NCBI GenBank assembly: GCA_900660155.1
Contig: CABFPE010000030.1
Span: 1,646,329-1,710,328 of the forward strand
Origin: Hofstenia miamia
Lineage: Eukaryota; Xenacoelomorpha; Acoela; Hofsteniidae
Length of the DNA stretch: 64,000 nucleotides
Reading direction: 5' to 3'
Under the pieces are notes generated by a model, which worked only from the letters and a program-made list of their open reading frames with translations, did no database searches and was not told the origin of the DNA. The first letter of the stretch is position 1. Each line of letters begins with the position of its first letter. Positions 53,506 to 64,000 of the stretch are shown here, in pieces. A program made the translations under genes and the position numbers.

Positions 53506-55180
53506 AATATTTGTTTTATTTACAATGAACTGAAATGGTTTTGTTTAAAGAGTTAGCCCCAGTTGTACTATATTATTTTTTAGTTTGGTTAGAATTGAAA
53601 ACCAGCCAATAATTTAATTGTGGAAATAAGCAAATATCAATTCTTGCTTATTAATCTATCATTTCTACTCATGATTTACACACAACTGAGTGATCATTAG
53701 AGAGCAACAAAATAGATTTGGTGATTTTGATAACATGTCCGGCCACTTTTGTGTATATCCCTGATAAAAAAGCCGAATTTTTACATTTGTAAATTAAATT
53801 GAATATAATTGTGGGGCATACACCTGCTAGTCGTTTTAAGTTAATCCATATTCAAGTAAACACGTTTTTGTAGGCCAATTTAACCTCTTTAGCTATTTTA
53901 GTATTAAAAGTTTACTCTTTTTCCGTTTCCTGATTATTAAAACATTGTAAAATTCGCCTTCATTTTGAAATCATATTAAAAATTGTGTAGTATTTTGTAA
54001 TAAAACACTAGAATAATGAAAAGTCATTATTAATTCATTTAAATATTTTCCTTTGAAGTTTTGCGTAAATATTAAATACATCAAAATAGTTGAGAAAAAT
54101 GAATCACTACTGATGCATTTGATTTGGTGTACAGTTGAATCAATCGCAATGAAAAATTTCATGATTGTATGCTTAATTAAAATTTATTTTGTTAATCAAG
54201 GATGCTTTCAGAGTTGCTATCAGTATATAATACGTAACCCCTGAAAAAAAATTTTTTTTCTTCATGCCTATAAATGTTAATATTTAACATATTGTAAATT
54301 TCTAAAAAATGTTAGAAGATGTGAATCCTTGTTAAAATATTTATTTTCAATATAAATGCATTTGTGAAGCAGGACTTCACATATATTAGAATTTTTGGTT
54401 GAATTTCGGTTTCTAGAACTTTAGCAAGATTTCACAAATTTCAGCACATCTTTCAAGAAGTTTTAACAGAGAGACATCATTTAACATCACTTAGACTTCG
54501 ACATAATACCACCTTGCCTATGCGGAAACAATTAATGTAGAATATAATGCTGCTTAAAGAACTCACATTTGTAAAAATAAAGAAATATGAATACATTAAT
54601 AATATATTCAAAATATGATAAACAAAAGAAATCTTTGGAACCTTACTGTAACTATTTGGCAGTGAAGCTGAGTACTCATAAAATAGAATGGTAAAATTGG
54701 AATATCCATTTCATGAATACTTAACATATCTCAAAAGACTACGGTAAATGTACGATATATTAAATAGGATACCTGTGGGACAATTAAACGCTCAATTGAT
54801 CGCTTAAATATTGTCAGTAGTAGATCGTCAGCATCACTGTGGGGACACATTGTGAGTCTATTTACAACCGATTGACTAAGAAAATGTCGAATCTTTGAAT
54901 GTCCAATACGGATCTTTGATCAGTAAAAGCTGTAGTTAATATTTCATGCAAACTGAATTCTGTATCCATGTTTTTGTTGTCTCATTGTTTTTTGTATTTC
55001 AAGTTATTATTAACGCATTCGGTATTAGCAGCTTTTGTTTAGGTGTTTAATTATGGCAATGTACTACACTTAGTTAGAAATTCTATTATATTCTACGCGG
55101 GCAGGACCACTTAATACATACCCCGTACCATTGGCGCAGGTATGATAAAAAGAAGTCCAAATAATATAACATCTACGTAT
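53506..55180. other. Downstream of SMC5, no gene recognised
   Basis: AT-rich 3' flank of SMC5. Overlapping small ORFs at 53971-54244 on both strands have no recognisable motifs. The SMC5 polyadenylation site cannot be fixed. Confidence 0.45.
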
Positions 55181-55193
55181 GAAACTTTTAATA

Positions 55194-55496
55194 CTAAGGA
55201 GGATACATAATATAATTTTCGCAATCGTCAGGATCATTTCTTTTAAATAATCGTGTTATATTTGCCAATTTTAATTCATCTGGAAAAAAGGAGTGTCTTA
55301 TACAATTATTTAAAATGTAGCATATTGGTTCAGCTATTAAGTCACCTGAGAGTCTTAGGAACCATGTTGGTATTAGAGAGGGTTCACTGGGTTTATTTTT
55401 TAAACATTGTATCGACTTTATGATTTCATATTTTATTTCAAAACGAAAAGAGAGAGGTTGGAGTTCCTTTGGGTTTATTAAGGCAAATAGGTACAT
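55194..55496 (-). pseudogene. LINE A reverse-transcriptase start, truncated
   Basis: KSIQCLKNKPSEPSLIPTWF, CYILNNCIRHSFFPDELKLA and RLFKRNDPDDCENY match the fingers part of LINE RT ('K.kKS.G.D.iP......', 'L.N.s...g.fP..lK.a.v.P.fK.gd'). Normal Asp-x-Ile and Pro-Val residues are changed, and the palm with F/YADD is absent. Confidence 0.7.
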
Positions 55497-55554
55497 TCAT
55501 ACCGTTGTAGTTTCCTAAATTTAGGAAAACTTCATTGAAAGCATTGCAGATTTA

Positions 55555-57147
55555 CTACTTATTTGTAATGGATTTATCTTTATAGTATATTCTTTCTATT
55601 TCTTCGGTTCGCATGTTTTTTCTATTTAGCAAATTGTTAACAAATTCCCACTTATTTTTTTGGGAAGAAAGACTTTGATACTGAAAACGGGAATAATTAT
55701 TACTTGCTTTTCTTATAGCAATGTTACATAAATTTCGTGCAGATTTATAAGCATTATGATTTTCCAGTGTTTGGGAATTTAAGTATTTTTTCAATTTCTG
55801 TTTCTTTATTTCGATTAAATCGAGGCATTTAGAATCAATCCATGGTTTTGAAACATTATTCTGAGTTTTTTTGGTATTTTCGGATGAAAGAATATATTTT
55901 TCTGGGCAGCATATATCCAAATAGAAAAGTAAAGTTTTTGTAAAATGTGATAGCATTTCATTAGGTGTTAATGATGAATATATCGAATTCCAGTTTTCGA
56001 TTTTTAAATACTGTCGAAGTTTTTCGACATTTTCTGTTGATTTTTCTCGTATTTTTATCCAAGATTTAGAGGGTTTACAAACTTTTAGAATATTCGAATA
56101 AGTAGCTATAAGGCAGTGATCTGAGTATGGAAATTCAAAACAAAAATAATTATAAGACGAAGAATTTTCTGATATCATGAAATAGTCAATAAGCGTTTTA
56201 CTATTAGCAGAAATTCTAGAAGGAATTTTTTTATTTATTAGTGAAATATTGAAAGTATTGAGAAAATTGCCAAGCTTACTTTTTTCGTTATTGTTTAGAA
56301 GATTTACATTCCAGTCTCCCATTACCATTATATTCGTGTTATAACTCAGAGCAGTAGAAAATTCATCTTCCATTTGTAAGAAAAAGTTATTTATATAAGT
56401 TTTATTTGGACAATAAGAGATATTTAATAATTGACTATTAAAATTTTTGTCTGGGTTTTGAATTTCAACCCAAAGACTTTCATAAGTTGAATCTTTTGCT
56501 ATATCTGTCCTAAGTTTTGGTTTGAGTATTTTAGGTATTAAAAACATGACACCACCTCCTTTTGTCTTATTAAAATGAAAAGTTGGATTTCTGTCCTTTC
56601 TAAATATTTTAAATTTAGAGTTATCGATTGACCAGGACGAATTGTGATTATCATTTGTAAACCAGGTTTCAGTTATGCCCAGAATAAAGTTTGAATCCAG
56701 TTCAGAAATGAATTGTCTAAATTCCGAATTTTTTATTGAGAGATTCTGAAAATTTATGTGAATATATTTAAAAGAATTAGTTGAATGCATTATGTTTGAT
56801 AATTCTGAGTATTCATAAATATTATCGGCTTTGGAAGGCCCGGGATTAATCTCGATGCCGGATATAAGTAACATTATTGTTAGTACTAGAATGTAGAATA
56901 AAGAATGTTTTGTTGTTTTAATGAAAATCCATTTTTTAAATATCTTGCATGCATTCATGCTGTTTCTTAAATTATGTTTATATATAGGTAAGGTTTCTCT
57001 AATACAGGTAATATTGAATTTTGAGTTAAGAATAATTAGAATTAAATATATGAAAGACAGTGAGTTATTAGCGATAGCATAAATTAGGTGAAAAATTCGC
57101 CATAACCCAATGAAAGTAAAAAATATAAAAATAAAATTTACCATCAT
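55555..57147 (-). CDS. LINE A ORF: 2A-like leader plus APE endonuclease
   Basis: 530 codons, open. Residues 1-95 have three hydrophobic segments. Residues 95-104 read ISGIEINPGP, matching the 2A ribosome-skipping consensus D-x-E-x-N-P-G-P except that Gly replaces Asp. An AP endonuclease follows: INFQNLSIKN, ILGITETWF (catalytic Glu), MVMGDWNVNL (Asp/Asn), TLIDYFMIS and SDHCLI (His). Then a linker (KPWIDSKCLDLIEIKKQKLK, then ARNLC.. helices) that normally leads into RT. The frame stops at 55555; RT-linker sequence (ICNAFNEVFLNLGNYNG) continues in another frame. CR1/jockey-like group. Confidence 0.82.
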   Translation of the reverse strand: MMVNFIFIFFTFIGLWRIFHLIYAIANNSLSFIYLILIILNSKFNITCIRETLPIYKHNLRNSMNACKIFKKWIFIKTTKHSLFYILVLTIMLLISGIEINPGPSKADNIYEYSELSNIMHSTNSFKYIHINFQNLSIKNSEFRQFISELDSNFILGITETWFTNDNHNSSWSIDNSKFKIFRKDRNPTFHFNKTKGGGVMFLIPKILKPKLRTDIAKDSTYESLWVEIQNPDKNFNSQLLNISYCPNKTYINNFFLQMEDEFSTALSYNTNIMVMGDWNVNLLNNNEKSKLGNFLNTFNISLINKKIPSRISANSKTLIDYFMISENSSSYNYFCFEFPYSDHCLIATYSNILKVCKPSKSWIKIREKSTENVEKLRQYLKIENWNSIYSSLTPNEMLSHFTKTLLFYLDICCPEKYILSSENTKKTQNNVSKPWIDSKCLDLIEIKKQKLKKYLNSQTLENHNAYKSARNLCNIAIRKASNNYSRFQYQSLSSQKNKWEFVNNLLNRKNMRTEEIERIYYKDKSITNK

Positions 57148-57619
57148 TAGAAAAGTCTAAGAAAGTTTCTAATCCTCTGAACCTCGGCTGGTGATAACGG
57201 CAGTGGTGTTCAGAGAATGTCGGAATAACTTTTTCGCATGTTTATTGGCGGTGAAAGTAAGGCATGTTTTGGCGGGGATTGCTCAAAGTTGTTGGGCGGA
57301 GTTTGTAAAAATGGTTGGCGTGCGGTTGAGGCGGAAACGGTAAGATAAAAGATTTCGAGCTGGCGGTGTAGGTCTTTTCATCACGTAATTGCTGACTAAA
57401 TACGCGGTTCGTCGGCGTTTTAAAAAAGAATTTGATGGACCGTGCAAGGGTTGTATAACCTTGTTTAGTGTCGTGGATTTCATATGGCATATGCAATTTT
57501 TTGTCAAAACAGATCGAAAGCCAACTATGATCATTATAAAACATTAAGAAATAAAGCCTCAACAAAATGTAATTTTGATCTACAAGCATTTTTACAAAAA
57601 TCTTTTAATTAAAAAAATC

Positions 57620-59312
57620 TATTAAACAAAAGGGGTCATTTATTTCGAATTTTTTAAATTTTAAAGAAGAAAATGAAATTCCTTATATAATAAATGATAA
57701 TGGTGAAAATATTACAAATGACAAAGAAATTAGTAATATTTTAAATGAAAGATTTGTGAAGCTAGGAATGAATGACAACCTAAATACAAAGTTTAAACAT
57801 TTATATAATAAGCATCGCAATATTAGAAAACATGATGATCCCTATAAACCAAGATTTATTACATTAGTAGAATTTTACAAAGAAACAAAGAAAATTAATT
57901 GGAACAAAGCAAAAGGTCATTGTGAATTTCCTCCTTGGTTATTGAAAGGTGCCTTGTGTATTTTATTGAGACCTTTGTGTGACTTATTTAATCAATGCTT
58001 GGCAGAATCAACTTATCCTGATTACTTAAAAATTGCTAAAGTTACACCAATATATAAAAAGGGAAGAAAAGATCTTCCTTTATGCTATTGAAGACTGGAG
58101 ATCAAAATTAGATAGAAATAAAAAAATATATATCATCATTAGATATTTCAAAGGCATTTAATTCAATAAAAAATTCTATTTTATTGGAAAAGTTAAAGCA
58201 GATTTATAATTTTAGTGATTCATTAATTGAATTATTAAATAGTTATTTAAGTAATAGATACTCAACGAAGAAATATCAAATTCATTAGAAATAAACCATG
58301 GAGTACTACAAGGATCAGTATAGGGTCCATCACTATTTAAGTTATATGTCAATAATATGGATTAGCACATTAATAGTAATCATGTACAATTTGCAGATGA
58401 TACTCTTATTTATTGTAATGATATTTTAAATTTACAGGAAAATGTTGAAAAATTGCAATCATTCTTTAATAATTTGTTAAAACTAAATATTGAAAAAACT
58501 ATATTTATGGTAATTAAGAATAGAAGAAATGAATCAACATTAGAAAGTATTAAGATATGTAATAACATCATTCAGGAAACACCAAAAATGAAATATTTGG
58601 CAGTAGTAATTGACAATAAATTGAATTTTTGAAGACCAGGCAAACAACATCATAAAGAAAATGGCGTATGGTATAAGATCAATTCAAAAAATTGGAAAGT
58701 TTATACCAATAGAATGGAAGGTAATACTCTTCCGATCACTTGTTTTATCCTATTTCTTTTACTCATCTTGTTTATTAACGAACGTAAATAAAAAGGCAAA
58801 ATCGAAATTAGAGAAAGTATTTAAATGAGGAATAAACATAATTAGCAACAAAAATAAAAAAGAAATAATGTGTAAATATCATCTAAGATCATTAGAAGCT
58901 CTTCAAAATATTAGATGTTTATCGATATTTTGGAAAAGAAAATCGAACATTTCTAATCATTTAAATCAAAGAACAATTAAATTTGGTAAAACTAAGTATA
59001 ATAGGGAATAATGAAGAACGGATTCCTAAATTATTCAATATCACTATGGAACAAACTGGATTACAGTACAAGAAGTGAAAAAAAAAGTAAAAATATTTAT
59101 TAAGTTATATATTGCAAATTACAAACTGCAAAATAAACTATTGCTAGACTTAGTTATATGTAATTTATAAACTTAACCAAAACAAACATTTACTGACAAA
59201 ACTAAGCTCATATGAAGAAAGTTGTATTATTTATGTTCTTAATAAGTTTGTAAACTTAATACATGTATCTGTACATGAGAACTTAAATATATGTTGTTGT
59301 TGTTGTTGTTGA
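57620..59312 (+). pseudogene. LINE copy B: decayed reverse transcriptase with (GTT)n tail
   Basis: The plus strand begins IPYIINDNGENITNDKEISN and continues INWNKAKGHCEFPPWLLKGA, FNQCLAESTYPDYLKIAKVT and PIYKKGRK (to 58091). After several stops the palm VQFADDTLIYCNDI appears near 58395, then a thumb-like end with AYGIRSIQKIGK. The copy is 5'-truncated, holds many stops, and ends at a (GTT)n tract (59293-59310) that is probably its 3' tail. It is related to, but diverged from, LINE A. Confidence 0.7.
59293..59310 (+). repeat. (GTT)n tract, likely LINE 3' tail
   Basis: Six GTT units end LINE copy B; simple-repeat tails are typical of CR1/L2-like elements. Confidence 0.7.
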
Positions 59313-59511
59313 ATCAAACCTAATATTGTATCTGCGATGTCTGTTCCTGATCTTGAAATTCTAGTTATTAATTGTCGACCTACATTCTTGCCTTCTGATT
59401 ACATATCAGTTATTATTGCCAATGTTTATTGCAGACCTCAACGAAATAAGCGTGCTTGCAAAGGATTGATAAGGAAAAGCTGATGTCATTAAACAATATC
59501 AGAGAGCGTAT

Positions 59512-60135
59512 TTGGTTATCATTGGTGATGCTAATCAACGGCAAATAACTTTTTGCGAATCTATAGGACTACATAATTGTGTTACGGAAGCTATATACAT
59601 GCCGAATCGATCACAATTGGATATTGTATATGTATCTAACGGCTCGTTTTATAAATCTGAATTAGCGGCACCGTTGGGAAGAGCAAATATCCAATATCAT
59701 CTGAGTGTACTCCAACATCCGCTTCTGAATTGTTATAATAAGCCGCGACATGCTGTAAGTAAAAGAACTCAGATATCCATCAACCAAGACCAACTTCAAT
59801 GTGCCCTTGAAACTACCGACTGGACTGTTTTCTATAATGATGTCAGCAATGTGAATAGCTTAGTTGAATTTGTCAAAGGATACATTGCATTCTTGCTCGA
59901 ACAATGTAAACGACCTTGTAACAGCAACCGTAAAAATTTCCTTTGTCGCATAACTAATAAAAATGAACTTAGAAATCTCGTTAAGCTTAAGCAGCAAGCT
60001 ATAAAAGGGAGCAATGCTCCTGAACGAAATATAGTCCAACGGAGAATAAACAGCATGGTTTACAAACATCGTCAGGAAGCTATTCGATCAATGACAAAAC
60101 AAGATATTTACGCCGAACAAGAGAATGAAACGTAA
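59512..60135 (+). pseudogene. LINE C endonuclease C-terminus and linker
   Basis: VIIGDANQRQITFCES is the endonuclease 'GDFN' strand with Ala in place of Phe. RSQLDIVYVSNG matches '..LDl.y' and IQYHLSVL the 'SDH' region with the Asp lost, so the nuclease is dead. The linker RNLVKLKQQAIKGSNAPERN follows. It overlaps the next frame by 11 bp (frameshift). Confidence 0.7.
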
Positions 60136-60628
60136 AACCAACAAAGTCGAATTAACTAAAGACGATGCCAACGCTCTTAATGTGTTTTTTACACGGTTTA
60201 ATGAGTACCAATTGAAAGATGAACAATACCTCCCACTGAGTGCTAGCGATAATATTTTTTATCCGAATATTTCTGCTGAAACTGTTGAAGGCATCTTCAA
60301 AGCCATTGACTGTTCTAAATCTCCTGGCCCTGGGGATATTCCACCATGGGTATACAAAAAATTTGCCAAAGAGATGGCTCTGCCATATAACTGGATTTTC
60401 CAACGTAGCCTACAGGATATGCAGTATCCAGAAAAATGTAAGCATGCATGGGTTACTCCGATTCCCAAAGATAATACAGCAAGTATGAATAACATGAAGA
60501 AATTTAGACCAATTACAGTACCCTCTATTGCAGCGAAGTTGCTTGATAGAATAGGGCTTCAGCAATATATAAGTAGTCTTTCTGATTTAGAGGATGTGAA
60601 TCAATTTGCATATAAGACTGGAAGGTAA
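60125..60628 (+). pseudogene. LINE C reverse transcriptase, N-terminal part
   Basis: VEGIFKAIDCSKSPGPGDIP, PWVYKKFAKEMALP and KHAWVTPIPKDN plus KKFRPITVPSIAAKLLDRIG are the RT fingers motifs of CR1/L2 LINEs. QFAYKTGR ends before a stop at 60628; the usual form is QFG(F/Y)..G.ST. Sequence continues in shifted frames (FDYSSAFNTV near 60715). Confidence 0.75.
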
Positions 60629-60897
60629 ACTACCAATGCTCTGATTTGTACAATACATTTTATTGCCAGCTTAATAAATAAAAGATTAGTTGCTTTGAAG
60701 TGATTTTTCTTTGACTATAGTTCAGCATTTAACACCGTGCTGCAAAATAAACTGTTGAACCATATTAGACCGCATTCACCTTAGCTTTCAGTATGGTTGT
60801 CTAGCTACAAGGATGGTTGGAAATAAGCAGTTAGAGTCTCGGACAACATAATTTCAAAAGAAATTGAAATTAAGGTGGTATACCTCAAGGTGGCCCA

Positions 60898-61734
60898 ATG
60901 AGCAGACCGTTATTTACAGAGAACACGAATGAAATAAACATTGAATCAATTAGTGTTTCCCCTGATCTTGGAAACATTGGAAAATATTCGGACAACACAA
61001 AACTTCTTCACGTTATTAGAGCTGATCAAATTGAAAATGATTTTCAATCATATCATACCGCAGTAGCTATGCTGGTACGTTTGTCGGAAGATAAAAACTT
61101 AATTCTTAACCCCACCAAATCACAGGAAATTACTTTTTTTAATAAACACAGCACTAACGACTTTTTCACCGCTGTTGGTAAACAATATATTGTTGCCAGC
61201 GGGGAAGTAGTTCCACAGAAATCATTCGTTATGTACCTTGGTTTGATCATTGAGTCAACGTTAACCTGGGAGAGATATGTTAACTCTATTGTTGCCAGAG
61301 TTAATTATATTACTAAATCCCTTAGCTTCTTGGTTACATTTATGGATCATAATACAAAAGAATTCATCTTTAAAACGTACATCGCTTCAGTGGTTTTATA
61401 TGCCTGCGAAGTATGGGATCCTGGAATTAAAAAAAGACTTTGTTCTAAACTCAGAAAATGCATCAAGTTTTTCTCTATTGCTGCACATGTTGACCAGATG
61501 TACTTAATAAATATGAGGAATCAGTTATTTTATACACTATTCGAAAAAACAGTTTTAAAAAGTCAAAGTGACGTGAAGCATCCAATGTATCATAAGTTCC
61601 AAGAAAAACGCCAAGTGCGAACTACCCAGCACATGGTATCCCTTCCTCCAGCTCGCACTGAGTTATATAAAAGGACATTTTACCACGCAGCCTGCAAATA
61701 TTTGTTTGATGGCACTTACCCATCTTTTCTATGA
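60898..61734 (+). pseudogene. LINE C reverse transcriptase, palm/thumb part
   Basis: 278 open codons. GKYSDNTKLLHVI sits where Y/FADDT should be: the second catalytic Asp is Asn, so polymerase activity is lost. NLILNPTKSQEI matches 'l..N..Kt', FVMYLGLIIESTLTWERYVN matches the 'YLGv.id..L.W..Hv' thumb motif, and the end carries FKTYIASVVLYACEVWDPG ('r.l..P.leY...vW.P'). Confidence 0.78.
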
Positions 61735-61820
61735 TAAACGTTGTTTGTGTGTATTATTCCTATTTATTGTATACGTACAGTACAGGAATAAAAGCGTTAC
61801 AAATAAATAATAATAATAAA

Positions 61821-64000
61821 TACAAGAAAACCTCTGATATCTAAAACTTCCCTTTAAATGAACCAAAAGTTTCCCAAAATGTTCAATACTGCTTTGATTT
61901 ATTCAAATTACATGCGAGAAGAGATGAACTGTCTCAATTATTAGCTTCATCTTAAAATAAGATTCATATTCTGAAATATTAGAAAACAGTAAAAATAAAT
62001 CTGTAAACATGCTATCCCCAAAAAATTGTATTTCAAACACGTCCCTCAAAAGTTTATAACCTCCATAACTGTTATACTTAACTCCATCACTCATTGACAA
62101 AATTGATGAATTCTTGCATTTGACGAGTATGCATTTTTCATACAGGATATTGTAGAACGAACTAGGGGATTACAAAGTTATAAATTTAAAAATTTTGATG
62201 AAGGTACTAACCTGCCTTACGTGTAATCTTAAAATCATACATTGATGCAATTAGTAAGGTTATACTACCAATATACGTAGTAAGTAGTACATGAAAAACA
62301 TCGAAACGTATCTTGCACAGTGCAAACTTCGTCACCCCGAAAAAATGTGCAAATCTGAGGTGTACTCACATCTAATAGTGATAAAGTGAGTTATCAAAAC
62401 ATTGAAAAAATAAACTGTAAAAAAGCATTTCAAGACATTAGTTTTCAAATATTTACAATTTTTTACTGAAACCAATTGATTGTTCTCTCAATTGCACTTG
62501 ATCAAACGAAATTGGCCAACATCAGTAGTGTAGGAAGACGAGGCTTGATCTCACAAACTGACATTTTGACCTCTGTGATATTGATGAGTGTTTTTAGTGA
62601 CTCATCAGTTGATTGACATCTCCGCTAATGGATTTTCAGTGACAGCAGATATTTTTAAGTATATCTACTAATGGATTTTCAATTAGTAATGCTTTTAATT
62701 GATTTACATATTAGGGCCATTTTTGGTATGAGTAATTTCACTTTGATAATATCACAAATGTTTCCATTACATCGTGTTAATATATACCGTATTATAACAA
62801 CTCCTTTCGGGATATGAACACATAATATTACAAGCTAATTTTCCATAATTTCGAGAAGCTTATAGTATAATCCGGAAAAGCTTTCAAAATCGCTTTTGTC
62901 AAAAATCATTGTAACACGTTTATCGTATCACATTTTTCAACCAATAATTAATTTTCGTATTTTCGATAGCTTGAAATTACAATGTTTTAACTCGCTTTCG
63001 GGAATTTTTTTCAGGTTGAGTTCACCTTGTTTTTCAAAAAATACATAGTTTCATTTACGTAAACAATATGGCCGTGGCCGCAGAACACTACTTAACACCA
63101 CAGCCAATGTATGTACATGTAGAACTTGAAAAAGTTTTTATTGATGTTTGCTTGGCGGGAAATTAACTGAGAGAGGCGAGACGTTAATTGTTTCTCATTC
63201 GAGGTGCGTGATCATTAACGCACACCTCGAAATGATCTATTTCCATTTCGTGAACCAATCAATAACGTTCGGCTACAAATGTAGGATGCACTTTCAATGA
63301 TTACGCTTAATTTCGTAGTGTGCGTTAATATGCACGCACACCTAGTTCTTTTAATGTCTTTTGAAGTCAGTGGTGTACTCTTAACATTTTAAGTGGGGAA
63401 ACGCCCTTTTTCATAGTCTGTGGGTTCCCCCTCCCCCTCTTTCAATTATGCCAATGCAAAAACGAAATATTGAAATATAAACATAATAAACAACCATATT
63501 GTCTTAACCATGCTGACTGGGATATGTTGCAGGGTTCAACTCCATAGCAATTAGATACTCTCTTCATTTTCCTTTGTATCTTTGTGAGCTCTGGGTTACG
63601 TGTCATTTGTAGCACAATGGGAGCGAAGCCAGGACTTTACATATCACATTTCCACAAGCACAATGGTGGTCCGTTCAATTTAATGAGCATCAGTTATGAA
63701 ACAGTAGTTGTAAGTAGTCGGTTCCGTATGTTGGTCACAATTAAATTCATTGAGATGAATCTTCTTTCACATTCAGCATTGCTGCTTGCAATAAGCAATA
63801 ATCTTTCTGAATACTTGAAAAACTTTGAAAAATTTTTTTTGTCAAAATTGTGTCAAACATTGCCATGCCTTAATTAAAATTATAAATTTCTCCAACTCAC
63901 TGAATTAAGTATAATGTAAATTTAAAATTCCCAGAGGAACAAATGCCCTATTTGCAATTGCCTATTGCCATGTCAATATAATATATATATATATATATAT
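61821..64000. other. No gene recognised; terminal (AT)n
   Basis: AT-rich sequence. There are imperfect hairpins at about 63205-63235 (CGAGGTGCGTGA ... AACGCACACCTCG) and 63319-63345 (GTGTGCGTTAATATGCACGC). ORFs at 61903-62100 (-) and 63584-63877 (+) have no recognisable motifs. The window ends in an (AT)n tract (63978-64000). Confidence 0.45.

Larger units (their letters stand above)
55194..57600 (-). mobile_element. LINE copy A, 3'-truncated, with 5' leader
   Basis: Minus-strand APE-type non-LTR retrotransposon. It has a GC-richer leader (57150-57600), a hydrophobic N-terminus ending in a 2A-like motif, an APE endonuclease, and then the first part of a reverse transcriptase that stops at about 55194. 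Loss of the 3' end is unusual for LINEs and implies a later deletion or recombination. It lies head-to-head with a plus-strand LINE copy starting at about 57605. Confidence 0.8.
59331..61820 (+). mobile_element. LINE copy C, CR1/L2-like, with (AAT)n tail
   Basis: A 5'-truncated but long copy. It starts inside the APE endonuclease (PDLEILVINCRPTFLPSDYI), continues through the linker and RT, and ends with a 3' UTR and a (AAT)n tail at about 61803-61820. It holds several stops and frameshifts. Confidence 0.8.

Noticed and set aside
57242-57589. 115-aa minus-strand ORF upstream of LINE A
   Set aside because: Lies in the GC-richer leader of LINE A. It could be a short ORF1, but there is no recognisable domain, so it is treated as 5' leader.
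59832-60495. Several minus-strand ORFs within LINE C
   Set aside because: Shadows of the plus-strand endonuclease/RT frames.

Overview
The window looks like nuclear DNA from an AT-rich, intron-rich animal, probably a non-model aquatic invertebrate. The reasons are short exons with GT/AG splice sites, introns of 0.2-14 kb, no bacterial gene packing, and a broad set of metazoan transposon families (P/THAP, hAT, piggyBac, Tc1, PIF/Harbinger, Penelope, several LINEs). The phylum cannot be settled from sequence alone. The assembly is a draft: it has an exactly 1000-N gap at 8266-9265, N-runs at 19963-19983 and 32226-32270, and single Ns at 19824, 32044, 40163 and 40633.

Two host genes can be reconstructed exon by exon. 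On the minus strand a divergent phospholipid scramblase has exons at 4653-4846, 10539-10838, 16699-16870 and 17227-17300, all with compatible splice phases, and a possible 5' exon near 21772-21886. A second scramblase tail lies on the plus strand at 1564-1893 and lacks the intron present in the minus-strand gene. On the plus strand, twelve exons from 24491 to 53505 encode the post-hinge half of SMC5: the coiled coil, the ABC signature SGGER, the Walker B VDEINQ and the C-terminus. The SMC5 head and hinge exons were not found.

Layout. 1-1.4 kb: Penelope-like remnant with inverted repeats. 1.5-22 kb: scramblase copies, with intronic remnants of an intronless unknown gene (6.5-7.9 kb, +), a transposon-like fragment (9.5-10.1 kb, -), a piggyBac pseudogene (18.8-19.45 kb, +) and a small hAT-like MITE (20.8-21.1 kb). 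24.5-53.5 kb: SMC5. Its sixth intron in this window (32783-46952, 14.2 kb) is packed with mobile DNA: a MITE end, a Harbinger-type MITE, a deleted hAT nested in a TTAA-flanked MITE, a Tc1 copy, a Harbinger fragment interrupted by a retrotransposon tail, a tandem repeat block with a large palindrome, and a nearly complete 3.5-kb P element with an exact 8-bp target duplication. 55.2-61.8 kb: three LINE copies, one with a 2A-like motif. 61.8-64 kb: no gene seen.

The host genes are functionally unrelated: DNA repair/chromosome structure versus membrane lipid scrambling. I found no convincing new multi-gene system. The most notable items are the well-preserved P element with a broken THAP domain, the nested insertions with readable target sites, the divergent scramblase pair, and duplications at N junctions that look like assembly artefacts.
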